This document shows, one piece after another, positions 40,229 through 47,514 of a stretch of 64,000 nucleotides of DNA (positions are counted from its first letter, which is position 1; each line of letters opens with the position of its first letter). The position numbers and the translations under genes are program-made. The notes below the pieces were generated by a model. The model did not search any database and was not told the origin of the DNA. It saw only the letters and a list, made by a program, of their open reading frames with translations. This DNA is from Bacillota bacterium. GTDB lineage: Bacteria > Bacillota > Clostridia > Saccharofermentanales > Fastidiosipilaceae. Location of the stretch: NCBI GenBank assembly GCA_023388435.1, contig JAEWGG010000016.1, positions 1 through 64,000 of the forward strand, given 5' to 3'.

Positions 40229-41151
40229 GCAGAGCCCTGGCCTGGCTGGTCCAGAACCACTATGTCCGCCATGAAAAGTTCCGCCAACTCGGGCTGAGCC
40301 TGCAGCGTGCTGCCGAGGCGGAGGGACTGAACTTGCAGATCTGGGGCCACAGCCAGCTGGCCGCCCACTTTCCCCTCGGCCTCAGTGCTGAGGGGGGAGC
40401 GCCGTCCTGGCCGCAGGGCCTGGAGCGGCCCCGCTTTGTCCTCTTCTGGGACAAGGACCTGCACCTCGCCCGGAGACTTGAACTGGCAGGTCTGCGTCTC
40501 TTCAATACGAGTCGGGCCATAGCCCTCTGTGACGACAAGGCCTGGACGCATCTGGAGCTGGCAGGGGCCTCCATCCCTATGCCAGAGATCATACTGGGGC
40601 CTTTGAACTTCCGACCTGAGACCTACCCCGTGGCCTGGGCCCAGGACTACCTGGACCTGGCCAGCGCCCGCCTGGGCTATCCGCTGGTTCTTAAGACCTG
40701 CCGCGGCTCCTTCGGCCAGGGGGTCTATCTGCTTCAGGACCGGGAGGCGCTCGAGGCCCAGATCGAAAAGCTGGGCAAGCAGGACTTCCTCCTCCAGGCC
40801 TTTGTGGCCTCTTCGCGGGGCCGTGACCTGCGTCTCCAGATGGTGGGTGACCAGGCCGTAGCCTGGGCGGCGCGCTTCAATGAAGAGGACTTTCGCTCGA
40901 ACGTGACCAATGGGGGCCGCATGGAGCGGACGAGCCTGCACCCCCAGGCCCTGGAACTGGGGCGGCGCGTGATGTCCCTGCTGGGTCTGGACTTCGCAGG
41001 CCTCGATCTGCTGGAGGACGGCCGGGGTTCCTATCTGCTCTGCGAGGTGAATTCCAACGCCCATTTCATAAATTTGGACGCCTGCTGCGGGACGGATACA
41101 GGCCGGGCCATCATGCGCTATTGCAAAGCGCAGATGGGAATCTCGACCTGA
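40225..41151 (+). CDS. RimK-like ATP-grasp ligase (first of a tandem pair)
   Basis: 308 residues. The ATP-grasp fold is seen in GYPLVLKTCRGSFGQGVYLL, then FLLQAFVASSRGRDLRLQMVG, RFNEEDFRSNVTNGGRMER (like the RimK FRSNxHRGG motif) and YLLCEVNSNAHFINLDACCG with the metal-binding Glu and Asn. The N-terminal domain has LFNTSRAIALCDDKAWTHLELA, as in RimK. Family members add amino acids, often Glu, to a carboxylate of a peptide, protein or cofactor; the substrate here is unknown. The start overlaps the XdhC gene stop, so the genes are coupled. Confidence 0.85.
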   Translation: MSRALAWLVQNHYVRHEKFRQLGLSLQRAAEAEGLNLQIWGHSQLAAHFPLGLSAEGGAPSWPQGLERPRFVLFWDKDLHLARRLELAGLRLFNTSRAIALCDDKAWTHLELAGASIPMPEIILGPLNFRPETYPVAWAQDYLDLASARLGYPLVLKTCRGSFGQGVYLLQDREALEAQIEKLGKQDFLLQAFVASSRGRDLRLQMVGDQAVAWAARFNEEDFRSNVTNGGRMERTSLHPQALELGRRVMSLLGLDFAGLDLLEDGRGSYLLCEVNSNAHFINLDACCGTDTGRAIMRYCKAQMGIST

Positions 41152-41221
41152 GCGGCAGCACCCGGGCTGCATTTCGTTCGTGAGAGTACGTGAAGCTGCG
41201 TTGGGAGGAGGGCTCGAGGGC

Positions 41222-42160
41222 ATGCGGGCGAGCATCATCTATTCGGCTGCTGATTTGGAGAAAAACCGCTTCTTCTGGGAAACTGTCCAGGAACTCTGGG
41301 CTCAGGCCGGGGTGGACTGCCAGATTGAGACGGCAGAAGGGCGCTGGGCCTGGCTGGAGGCTGCTGGCTGCGGACCTGCCCAGGCTCCTCTGGAGGGCCT
41401 GCCGCCAGAGCTGGGTCTGAGCCTGGGTCTGCCCCTGGACCTTCTGGGTCCCCAGCCCCTGCGCGCCCAGCTGGACTTCGTCTTGAACCGCAGCAGGGAC
41501 GCCGCCCTGGCGGCCCGCTACGAGCAGGCGGGAATCCCCGTGTTTAACAATAGTCTGGTGGCGGAGCTGGGCAACGACAAGTGGGCCTGGTACCGCTATG
41601 CCCAGGCCTTGGAACTTCCCGTATTGGAGACGGAGCTCCTGTCTGTAGAGCCGCCCCAGCTGCCCTACCCACTGGTCGCCAAGAGCCGCCGGGGCCACGG
41701 TGGACAGGAGCTGCGCTGGCTGGAGGATGAGGCGGGGCGCCAGGACCTGCTTGCAGAGCTGCGGCTGGGTGGCGGGTCGGCCTCGGACTGGATTGTACAG
41801 CGCCCCGCGGCTCGACTTGGACGGGACTGGCGCGTCTATATCCTGGGTGGCCGTCCCTACGCCGCTGTCCTGCGCGAGGCCCCCAGTGGTGACTGGCGCG
41901 CCAATTACAGTCTGGGAGCCAGAGTGTCCTGGGCCGAGTTCACGGCCGAGCTGGCCAGTCCTGTGGAACGGCTCTGTCAGGCCCTGTCCATCGACTACGG
42001 GGCCCTCGACTTCCTGGATGACGGGCCCGGAGGCCCCGTCGTCCACGAGCTGGAAGACTGCTGCGGGGCCCGGCTGCTCTATCAGCTGGACCCCTCCACT
42101 AAGATTATTTCTGATTACGCCCGTCTGATTCTGGGCCGTTTCGGCCTCACTGTTCCTTGA
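41222..42160 (+). CDS. RimK-like ATP-grasp ligase (second of a tandem pair)
   Basis: 312 residues, homologous to its neighbour. It has IPVFNNSLVAELGNDKWAWY, YPLVAKSRRGHGGQELRWL, RDWRVYILGGRPYAAVLRE, GDWRANYSLGA (in place of FRSNxHRGG) and VVHELEDCCGARLLYQLDPS, where Glu-x-Glu replaces the usual Glu-x-Asn metal site. The shared CCG segment in both proteins is unlike RimK. ATG 41222 has only a weak purine-rich upstream sequence; an in-frame GTG at 41180 would extend it by 14 residues. Its 3' end overlaps the convergent fbp gene by 14 bases. Confidence 0.82.
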   Translation: MRASIIYSAADLEKNRFFWETVQELWAQAGVDCQIETAEGRWAWLEAAGCGPAQAPLEGLPPELGLSLGLPLDLLGPQPLRAQLDFVLNRSRDAALAARYEQAGIPVFNNSLVAELGNDKWAWYRYAQALELPVLETELLSVEPPQLPYPLVAKSRRGHGGQELRWLEDEAGRQDLLAELRLGGGSASDWIVQRPAARLGRDWRVYILGGRPYAAVLREAPSGDWRANYSLGARVSWAEFTAELASPVERLCQALSIDYGALDFLDDGPGGPVVHELEDCCGARLLYQLDPSTKIISDYARLILGRFGLTVP

Positions 42161-44090
42161 TTACCCCCGAGCGGTAGGCCTCGACCAGGGCCTCGAGGTC
42201 CTGAATCTCCGCCATATACTCCGCCCCCTGGTCCGTCTCCCGCTTGCAGAGGCGGTGGGGCATGACGTCCACAACGCGGATGCGCGGCGTGTAGCTGCCC
42301 ATGTCCGACTCGATCTGATTGAAGCTGTGGTGCTCGGCCAGGGCCAGGTGGTGGGAATTAAAAATCAGTGTATAGCCTGCGATACCCGTTTTGGACTGGT
42401 AGGCCTTGGCGATGCCCCCATCAATGACGAAGAGGCGGCCGTTGGCCTTGATCGGACTCTCACCGTCTTTGATTTTTACCGGAACGTGGCCGTTGATGAT
42501 ATGGGCGTGCGGCCCGCCGAGTCCGAAATCCTCCAGAATGCGCAGGCAGCAGGCCTCCTCCTGGGAGTGTCGGAAGTAGGGGTTATAGCGTTCCTGGCAG
42601 ACCTCCTTGTCCCCGACGAAATAATTTTCGAAGGTCGAGATCTGACTTTTGCCGAACATTGGCGATTTTTCCCCACACCAGAGATACCACATGAAGTCCA
42701 CGGCGTCCGGATTCTCCTCCCCGCCGCGGGCGCTGTAGTAGGCCTGGCTGACCATGTAGGCGGCGAAGTCCATAAGTTCCCGCCCGCGGTAGGACTTGCC
42801 CCCCAGTTCGAGTGGGGCGAAGTCGCCTTCCTCCGTCATGGGGATGCAGCCATGGAAGAGGAGATTCCCGTTGCAGCACTTGTATGTGGAGCCATGGGAA
42901 AAGAGATAGTCAACGTGACGGCGCAGGGGTTCACTGTAGCGGAAGGAGGCCTTGAGGCCGAAGAGCAGGTCCTCTTCCTCCTTACTCAGGCGCAGGGGGT
43001 CTGCGGGGTCAATTGTTGGGAAGTTCTGGTCGAGCAGGGGGTAGTCCTTTCCCTGCCAGCGGTAGCAGTGGCGGGCAAAGTCGGTCTTGAGCAGGACCTT
43101 GCGGTGTTCCATCTGCCATTCCGGATGACGTTCCAGGAGCTGGCCTTCCAACTTGAACATGATGACGGCGATGGCCTTATGCATCTTGGCCGCCAGATCG
43201 GGATCCACCAGGTCGTAGACGTTTTCATCCAGGACGCGTGGGCGGAAGCGGAGACAGGGATCCTCGCCGTAGACTTTTTGCGCGAAGCTGCTGAGGCTGC
43301 GGAGATTGATGCTGTAGCCCGTCTCCAGGGCGTCGAAATTATTGTATGCGATGTTCGCGCGGAGCACGGAGCAGATGCAGACCTCGTTGCCCAGGGCGGC
43401 CCCCATCCACTCGATGTCGTGATTACCCCACTGGAAGTCCACGCGGTCGAAGTCGATCAGTTCCTCCATGATGCGATAGGGATTTTTGCCGCGGTCAAAA
43501 ATATCGCCAATGATGTGCACATAGTTGACGCAGATGCGCTGGATCATGCTGCAGAGCTGCTGGATAAAGCGCCCGGCGCAGTCGGTTTCGATGATGTAGG
43601 CAATAATCTGATTGTAGAAGGCGTTGCGGTCGAAATCCCCATCATAGGCATAGAGCAGCTCGCGGACGATCTTGCGGTAGGCGGCCGGCATCTGGCGGTC
43701 CACCGTCTCACGCGGGTATTTGGAGGAGCAGTAGCGGCAGAGCTCGGCCAGGCGGATGATGGTGATGCGCACCCACTCCTCGTTGTAACGGCCTTCGCGC
43801 TCCAGAATGTGCATGATTTTTTCGGGATCATAGATGAGGTTCGCGAGGCGGTTTTGCTCCTCTGTCGTCAGCACATTGCCGTAGAGCTCGCCAATTTTCG
43901 TGCGGATATTGCCCGAGCCAGAGCGCATGAGGTGGATGAAGGCCCCGTCCTCGCCATGGAGGTCCGAGAAGAAATATTCCGTGCCCTTCGGCAGGTCCAG
44001 CAGGGCCTTGAGCTCGATGATGCGTCCCTTGGCCATCGCTATGTTCTGATATTGCTGGGAAAGTAATCGCAGGTATTTGGCCTCGTCCAT
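42147..44090 (-). CDS. fbp: Fructose-1,6-bisphosphatase class III
   Basis: A 647-residue gluconeogenic phosphatase of the class III type, restricted mainly to Bacillota. Read on the minus strand it starts MDEAKYLRLLSQQYQN and has the metallophosphatase motifs YFFSDLHGEDGAF, IIGDIFDRGKNPYRIMEEL, VDFQWGNHDIEWMGAALGN and IINGHVPVKIKDGESP, plus KYLRLLSQ and the FVIDGGIAKAYQ ending. The start at 44090 is supported by GGAGG seven bases upstream; a longer reading to 44222 adds non-conserved residues. It overlaps tail-to-tail with the ATP-grasp gene. With the glg cluster it links gluconeogenesis to glycogen storage. Confidence 0.97.
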   Translation of the reverse strand: MDEAKYLRLLSQQYQNIAMAKGRIIELKALLDLPKGTEYFFSDLHGEDGAFIHLMRSGSGNIRTKIGELYGNVLTTEEQNRLANLIYDPEKIMHILEREGRYNEEWVRITIIRLAELCRYCSSKYPRETVDRQMPAAYRKIVRELLYAYDGDFDRNAFYNQIIAYIIETDCAGRFIQQLCSMIQRICVNYVHIIGDIFDRGKNPYRIMEELIDFDRVDFQWGNHDIEWMGAALGNEVCICSVLRANIAYNNFDALETGYSINLRSLSSFAQKVYGEDPCLRFRPRVLDENVYDLVDPDLAAKMHKAIAVIMFKLEGQLLERHPEWQMEHRKVLLKTDFARHCYRWQGKDYPLLDQNFPTIDPADPLRLSKEEEDLLFGLKASFRYSEPLRRHVDYLFSHGSTYKCCNGNLLFHGCIPMTEEGDFAPLELGGKSYRGRELMDFAAYMVSQAYYSARGGEENPDAVDFMWYLWCGEKSPMFGKSQISTFENYFVGDKEVCQERYNPYFRHSQEEACCLRILEDFGLGGPHAHIINGHVPVKIKDGESPIKANGRLFVIDGGIAKAYQSKTGIAGYTLIFNSHHLALAEHHSFNQIESDMGSYTPRIRVVDVMPHRLCKRETDQGAEYMAEIQDLEALVEAYRSGVIKEQ

Positions 44091-44266
44091 GCCCTCGTCC
44101 TCCGTCTGCCCCCCCTGTTCACCGCTGGCGGGGGACCGCACTGTCGCCTGTATCATAGCACAGGCCGGCCTCATGCTATACTGAAAACATATGGCAAGCG
44201 GACTCGGGCCAGGTCTTCCCAAGATGGGAGAGCCCTTCTGCGCCAGCTGTGAGAAAGGAACTAGCT

Positions 44267-45031
44267 ATGTTTATGAATCAGAATCCACAGGTCCAGTCTG
44301 GGCCCTATACCTATGGGATAGATCAGGAGGCCAAGGATCAGGCTCTGCACCAGATCCTGTCCAGGGTCTTCCTGTATATGGGCCTGGGTCTTCTGCTGAG
44401 TTTTGCCAGCGCTGCGGTCCTGGCCTATACGGGCCTCGGCCTGCGCTTCTTGCTGGGCTTCGGTACCATTTCAATAGTCCTTGTCTGCATCGTGCAGATG
44501 GCCCTGGTCTTCGGCCTCAGCGCCATGCTGGCCAAGCAGAGGGTCCAGCAGGCCAAGCTGCTCTTTGTTATCTACTCCCTGTTTACGGGTCTGACCCTGG
44601 GGCTCTTCTTTACGATTTTTTCCGTCCAGAGCATCCTGCTGGCCCTTGTGGCGACGGCTGTAGTCTTCGGGCTGATGGCGGTCTGGGGTCTGCGCACGGA
44701 ACGTGACCTGAGCTCCCTGGGTACGGTGGGCCGTATGCTGCTGCTCGGCTGTATTGTCGTGAGCCTGCTGAATCTGATTCTCTACTTCGTCGCCCCAGGC
44801 TTCGCCAGCGCCCTGGACATGGTTCTGAACTACGTTGTCCTGGCCGTATTTATCGGGCTCACCGCCTACGACATGAACCGGATTAAGCAGTATTCCGAGG
44901 CCGCCCTGATGAATGGCGCCAGCGCCCAGCTTGTTGACAGCCTGGCGGTGAGCGGAGCCCTGTCCCTGTATCTGGACTTCATCAATATCTTTATTCGTCT
45001 CCTGACGATTTTTGGACGCAATCGAGACTGA
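44267..45031 (+). CDS. Bax inhibitor-1 (BI-1/YccA) family membrane protein
   Basis: A 254-residue protein with seven hydrophobic segments, starting after an N-terminal tail (NQNPQVQSGPYTYGIDQEAK). The family's hallmark near the end, YVVLAVFIGLTAYDMNRIKQYSE and then ALSLYLDFINIFIRLLTIFGRNRD (read in parts), is clear; the Asp pair forms the pH-sensing calcium-leak site in studied members. AAAGGAA (44254-44260) precedes ATG 44267. Divergent from fbp; a TATACT at 44177-44182 lacks a convincing -35. Confidence 0.93.
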   Translation: MFMNQNPQVQSGPYTYGIDQEAKDQALHQILSRVFLYMGLGLLLSFASAAVLAYTGLGLRFLLGFGTISIVLVCIVQMALVFGLSAMLAKQRVQQAKLLFVIYSLFTGLTLGLFFTIFSVQSILLALVATAVVFGLMAVWGLRTERDLSSLGTVGRMLLLGCIVVSLLNLILYFVAPGFASALDMVLNYVVLAVFIGLTAYDMNRIKQYSEAALMNGASAQLVDSLAVSGALSLYLDFINIFIRLLTIFGRNRD

Positions 45032-45078
45032 TTGTGAAGCGCCCTGGGCTTCCGGAGTCGAAAGCCCGGAGGGACAAG

Positions 45079-45118
45079 AAGAGCTCCGTCCCCACTCGGG
45101 GGGGCGGAGCTCTTTTGA
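45079..45118. terminator. Terminator between convergent genes
   Basis: AAGAGCTCCG (45079-45088) pairs with CGGAGCTCTT (45105-45114), with a CCCC/GGGG inner stem, followed by TTTTGATT on the plus strand. It closes the BI-1 gene and may serve the minus-strand peptidase gene as well. Confidence 0.85.
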
Positions 45119-45139
45119 TTGCTGCCAGTCCAGCCCAGC

Positions 45140-46180
45140 TCAGGCTGCGAATCTGGCGGGTCCACCTGCTGCGGGGAGTTCAGGTCCCAGGTGACAGCGC
45201 CCTGTTGTGACCCAGTCCCGAGGCCAGCTCTGGTGAAAGAGTTCGCTGGCCCGTTCGGCGCTGTAGGTGTCCGACTCGGAGAGGTCGCCAGCCTCGTAGC
45301 CCTTGCGGAACCAGCGCGAGCGCTGGTCGCTGGTCCCGTGGGTGAAGCTGTCTGGGACCACGAAGCCCTGGGCCTGGCGCTGGAGGTGGTCGTCACCAAT
45401 TTTGCGGGTGGCCCGCATGGCCTCGTCGATGTCTCCAGGGTCGAGCATGCCCTGGCGCTCCGCATAGCGCGCCCAGACTCCCGCCAGATAATCTGCCTGC
45501 AACTCCATGCGTACGGTGAGGTCGTTGCGCGCCTTTTCGCTGGCGGCTCCGCGCTTGAGTTCGTGAACCTTGCCCAGAATACCCAGCTCATCCTGTACGT
45601 GGTGGCCCACCTCGTGGGCCAGGACGTAGGCCATGGCGAAGTCCCCACCCGCCCCCAGCTCCTTTTCGAGGCTGTCATAGAAGGAGAGATCGATGTAAAC
45701 CTTCTGATCGGCCGAGCAGTAGAAGGGGCCGACCTGGCTGCTCGCCCCCCCGCAGCGGGTCTGTACACTGCGTCGGAAGAGTACGAGTGTACAGGGCTCA
45801 TAGCGCCGTCCCAGATCGGAGAAGGCCTTGGTCCAGAACTGCTCCGTTTCGTAGAGAACCACCTCCAGCATCTCCCGGCGGTCCCGTTCTTTCTGGGACT
45901 CCTCGACGCCGCCACCCAGCTCAGCAGAACGGCGCCCGGACTCGAGGCCGCCCTCGCCAGTGAAGAGGGATCCCAGTCCCCCCTGTCCCCCGAAGAGCAG
46001 AAAGAGCCCGAGCAGAATGACGAGGCCCAGCCCGCCCCCAGCGCCTAGCTGTAAACCCCGACCTGTGGGCATCCGCCGCCCGCTGAACATCCCTGGGGGC
46101 AGGGAGAAGCCCGGGCCCGAGCTGGACTGCCCGCGGCGGTCTTCCACGTTCTGACTCCTGTTTCGTCCCCTCCACTGCAT
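45140..46180 (-). CDS. YpfJ-type neutral zinc metallopeptidase
   Basis: 346 residues on the minus strand. A hydrophilic N-terminus (about 45 residues) precedes one hydrophobic helix (GLGLVILLGLFLLFGG); the peptidase domain has YCSADQKVYIDLSFYDSL, the zinc motif AYVLAHEVGHHVQDELGI and MELQADYLAGVWARYAE with the third ligand, then DHLQRQAQGFVVPDSFTHGTS. These are hallmarks of the YpfJ/KPN_00809 family, whose substrates are unknown. Start 46180 is supported by GTGGAGGA seven bases upstream rather than a start seven codons further up. Confidence 0.92.
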   Translation of the reverse strand: MQWRGRNRSQNVEDRRGQSSSGPGFSLPPGMFSGRRMPTGRGLQLGAGGGLGLVILLGLFLLFGGQGGLGSLFTGEGGLESGRRSAELGGGVEESQKERDRREMLEVVLYETEQFWTKAFSDLGRRYEPCTLVLFRRSVQTRCGGASSQVGPFYCSADQKVYIDLSFYDSLEKELGAGGDFAMAYVLAHEVGHHVQDELGILGKVHELKRGAASEKARNDLTVRMELQADYLAGVWARYAERQGMLDPGDIDEAMRATRKIGDDHLQRQAQGFVVPDSFTHGTSDQRSRWFRKGYEAGDLSESDTYSAERASELFHQSWPRDWVTTGRCHLGPELPAAGGPARFAA

Positions 46181-46221
46181 AGACCATCCTCCACACGTCA
46201 AGCTACTGATAAGAGAAATTA

Positions 46222-46250
46222 ATTATAACAGGGCTAAAAGGCCCTGACTT
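46222..46250 (-). promoter_or_regulatory. Candidate promoter of the ypfJ-like gene
   Basis: On the minus strand a perfect TATAAT (46227-46222) lies 17 bases after a poor -35, AAGTCA (46250-46245). An inverted repeat CAGGGC-N6-GCCCTG (46229-46246) fills the spacer. The transcript would start about 35 bases before the ATG. Confidence 0.5.
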
Positions 46251-46334
46251 CGGCAGGGTTAAAATAAAAAGGTCCAGGTTTTCCCGCATGGTCTGGACGC
46301 TCAGCGATAAGCTGTTTAGGAAAGGAGGCCCAAT

Positions 46335-47342
46335 ATGGCCCGTATAGAATTATTCAGTCTGCGCCCCGACGAGCGGGCGGCTTATGAGCGTTTTCTTGAG
46401 GACTGGCCGGAGCTCGACCTGGCCTGCCATGAGGGGGACTTGACGGAGGGGCGGCTCCAGGAGCTTGGACCCGACCTGCGCGCCGTGGTCTGCTGCCAGG
46501 TGCGCCCCCTCAGTGCAGAATTAATCAATGGGCTGGCTGAGCTGGGTTGCAGAGTCCTTGCCACACGTTCAGCAGGCTATGACATGTATCCGCTGGAACT
46601 TTTAAAGAAGGCCGGCATTCGGCTCGTCAACACCCCCGCCTACAGCCCGGAGTCCATCGCCGAGTTCAGCTGCATGGCCGGTCTCTACCTCCTTCGGCAG
46701 ATGCCCCTGATTCAAGAGCGGGTGGGCCGCGGGGACTTTCGCTGGGAGCCGGAGATTATGAGCCGCCGTCTTAGAGATTACTCCGTGGGTATTGCGGGGA
46801 CAGGGCGCATTGGCCGGGAGACGGCCCGCTGTTTCGCCCGCCTGGGCTGCCGCATTCTGGCCTACGACCTCTACCCCGACGCAGCCTTGGAACAAGAAGG
46901 TCTGCTGCGTTACGTCAGCTGGGAGGAACTGCTGGGCCAGTCCGATCTGCTGAGTCTGCACATGCCTGCGACGGAGGAGAACACCCACATTCTCAACGCC
47001 CGGAGCCTGGCCCTCATGCCCCGTGGAGCGGCCCTCGTCAATGCGGCGCGGGGGAGCCTGGTCGACACGGAGGCCCTCCTGGCCGCTCTGGATTCCGGGG
47101 CCCTGTCTGGAGCGGCCCTGGATACCTACGAGGCCGAGCAGCCCTATGTGGCTAAGTCCTGGGAAGGGCGGGCGATCGAGTCGGCCGAGTTCCGCCGCCT
47201 CCTGGCCCATCCCCGCCTGCTCTATACTCCGCATATCGCCTTTTACACCGATGAGGCGGTGGAGGCCATGTTCCGTCAGCCCATCCTGGCCGCCCAGGAA
47301 ATCCTTGAGACGGGGAAGACGGCCTCGGAGGTGCAACTGTAA
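46335..47342 (+). CDS. D-lactate dehydrogenase-like 2-hydroxyacid dehydrogenase
   Basis: A 335-residue NAD-dependent D-isomer dehydrogenase. It has VLATRSAGYDMYPLELL, NTPAYSPESIAEF, the nucleotide motif VGIAGTGRIGRETARCFARLG, and the catalytic Arg (NAARGSLVDTEAL), Glu (DTYEAEQPY) and His (TPHIAFYTDEA). The Tyr after His and the RSAGYD and FAR sequences fit D-lactate dehydrogenase of fermenting Bacillota better than phosphoglycerate dehydrogenase. AAAGGAGG precedes ATG 46335. It would regenerate NAD+ by reducing pyruvate, but related 2-oxoacids are possible. Confidence 0.88.
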   Translation: MARIELFSLRPDERAAYERFLEDWPELDLACHEGDLTEGRLQELGPDLRAVVCCQVRPLSAELINGLAELGCRVLATRSAGYDMYPLELLKKAGIRLVNTPAYSPESIAEFSCMAGLYLLRQMPLIQERVGRGDFRWEPEIMSRRLRDYSVGIAGTGRIGRETARCFARLGCRILAYDLYPDAALEQEGLLRYVSWEELLGQSDLLSLHMPATEENTHILNARSLALMPRGAALVNAARGSLVDTEALLAALDSGALSGAALDTYEAEQPYVAKSWEGRAIESAEFRRLLAHPRLLYTPHIAFYTDEAVEAMFRQPILAAQEILETGKTASEVQL

Positions 47343-47447
47343 GCGCGCCGATGTGAACGGCCTTGAGCCTGTCTGGCGACTTTTGCTCTGTATGCGGTTA
47401 AATAATATGCGTACCACCGCTTTCTTTTCGTCTCTTCTCCACAAAGA

Positions 47448-47477
47448 TTGAAGAAAATACCTGGTAAGTGCTATACT
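47448..47477 (+). promoter_or_regulatory. Promoter of the glycogen cluster
   Basis: TTGAAG (47448-47453) and TATACT (47472-47477) are separated by 18 bases, 38 bases before the start of the GlgB-like gene. The 47343-47447 gap before it holds no other feature I can support. Confidence 0.65.
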
Positions 47478-47514
47478 AATTACCCCAAAAAGCATCCCAT
47501 AGGGTGGTACAGAT

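Noticed and set aside
42255..44066. Open 603-codon plus-strand frame opposite fbp
   Set aside because: It is the mirror of the fbp codon bias; the fbp reading has complete class III motifs.
45119..46048. 309-codon plus-strand frame opposite the ypfJ-like gene
   Set aside because: The minus-strand reading has the HEVGHH zinc motif and a good ribosome binding site; the plus reading has nothing recognisable.
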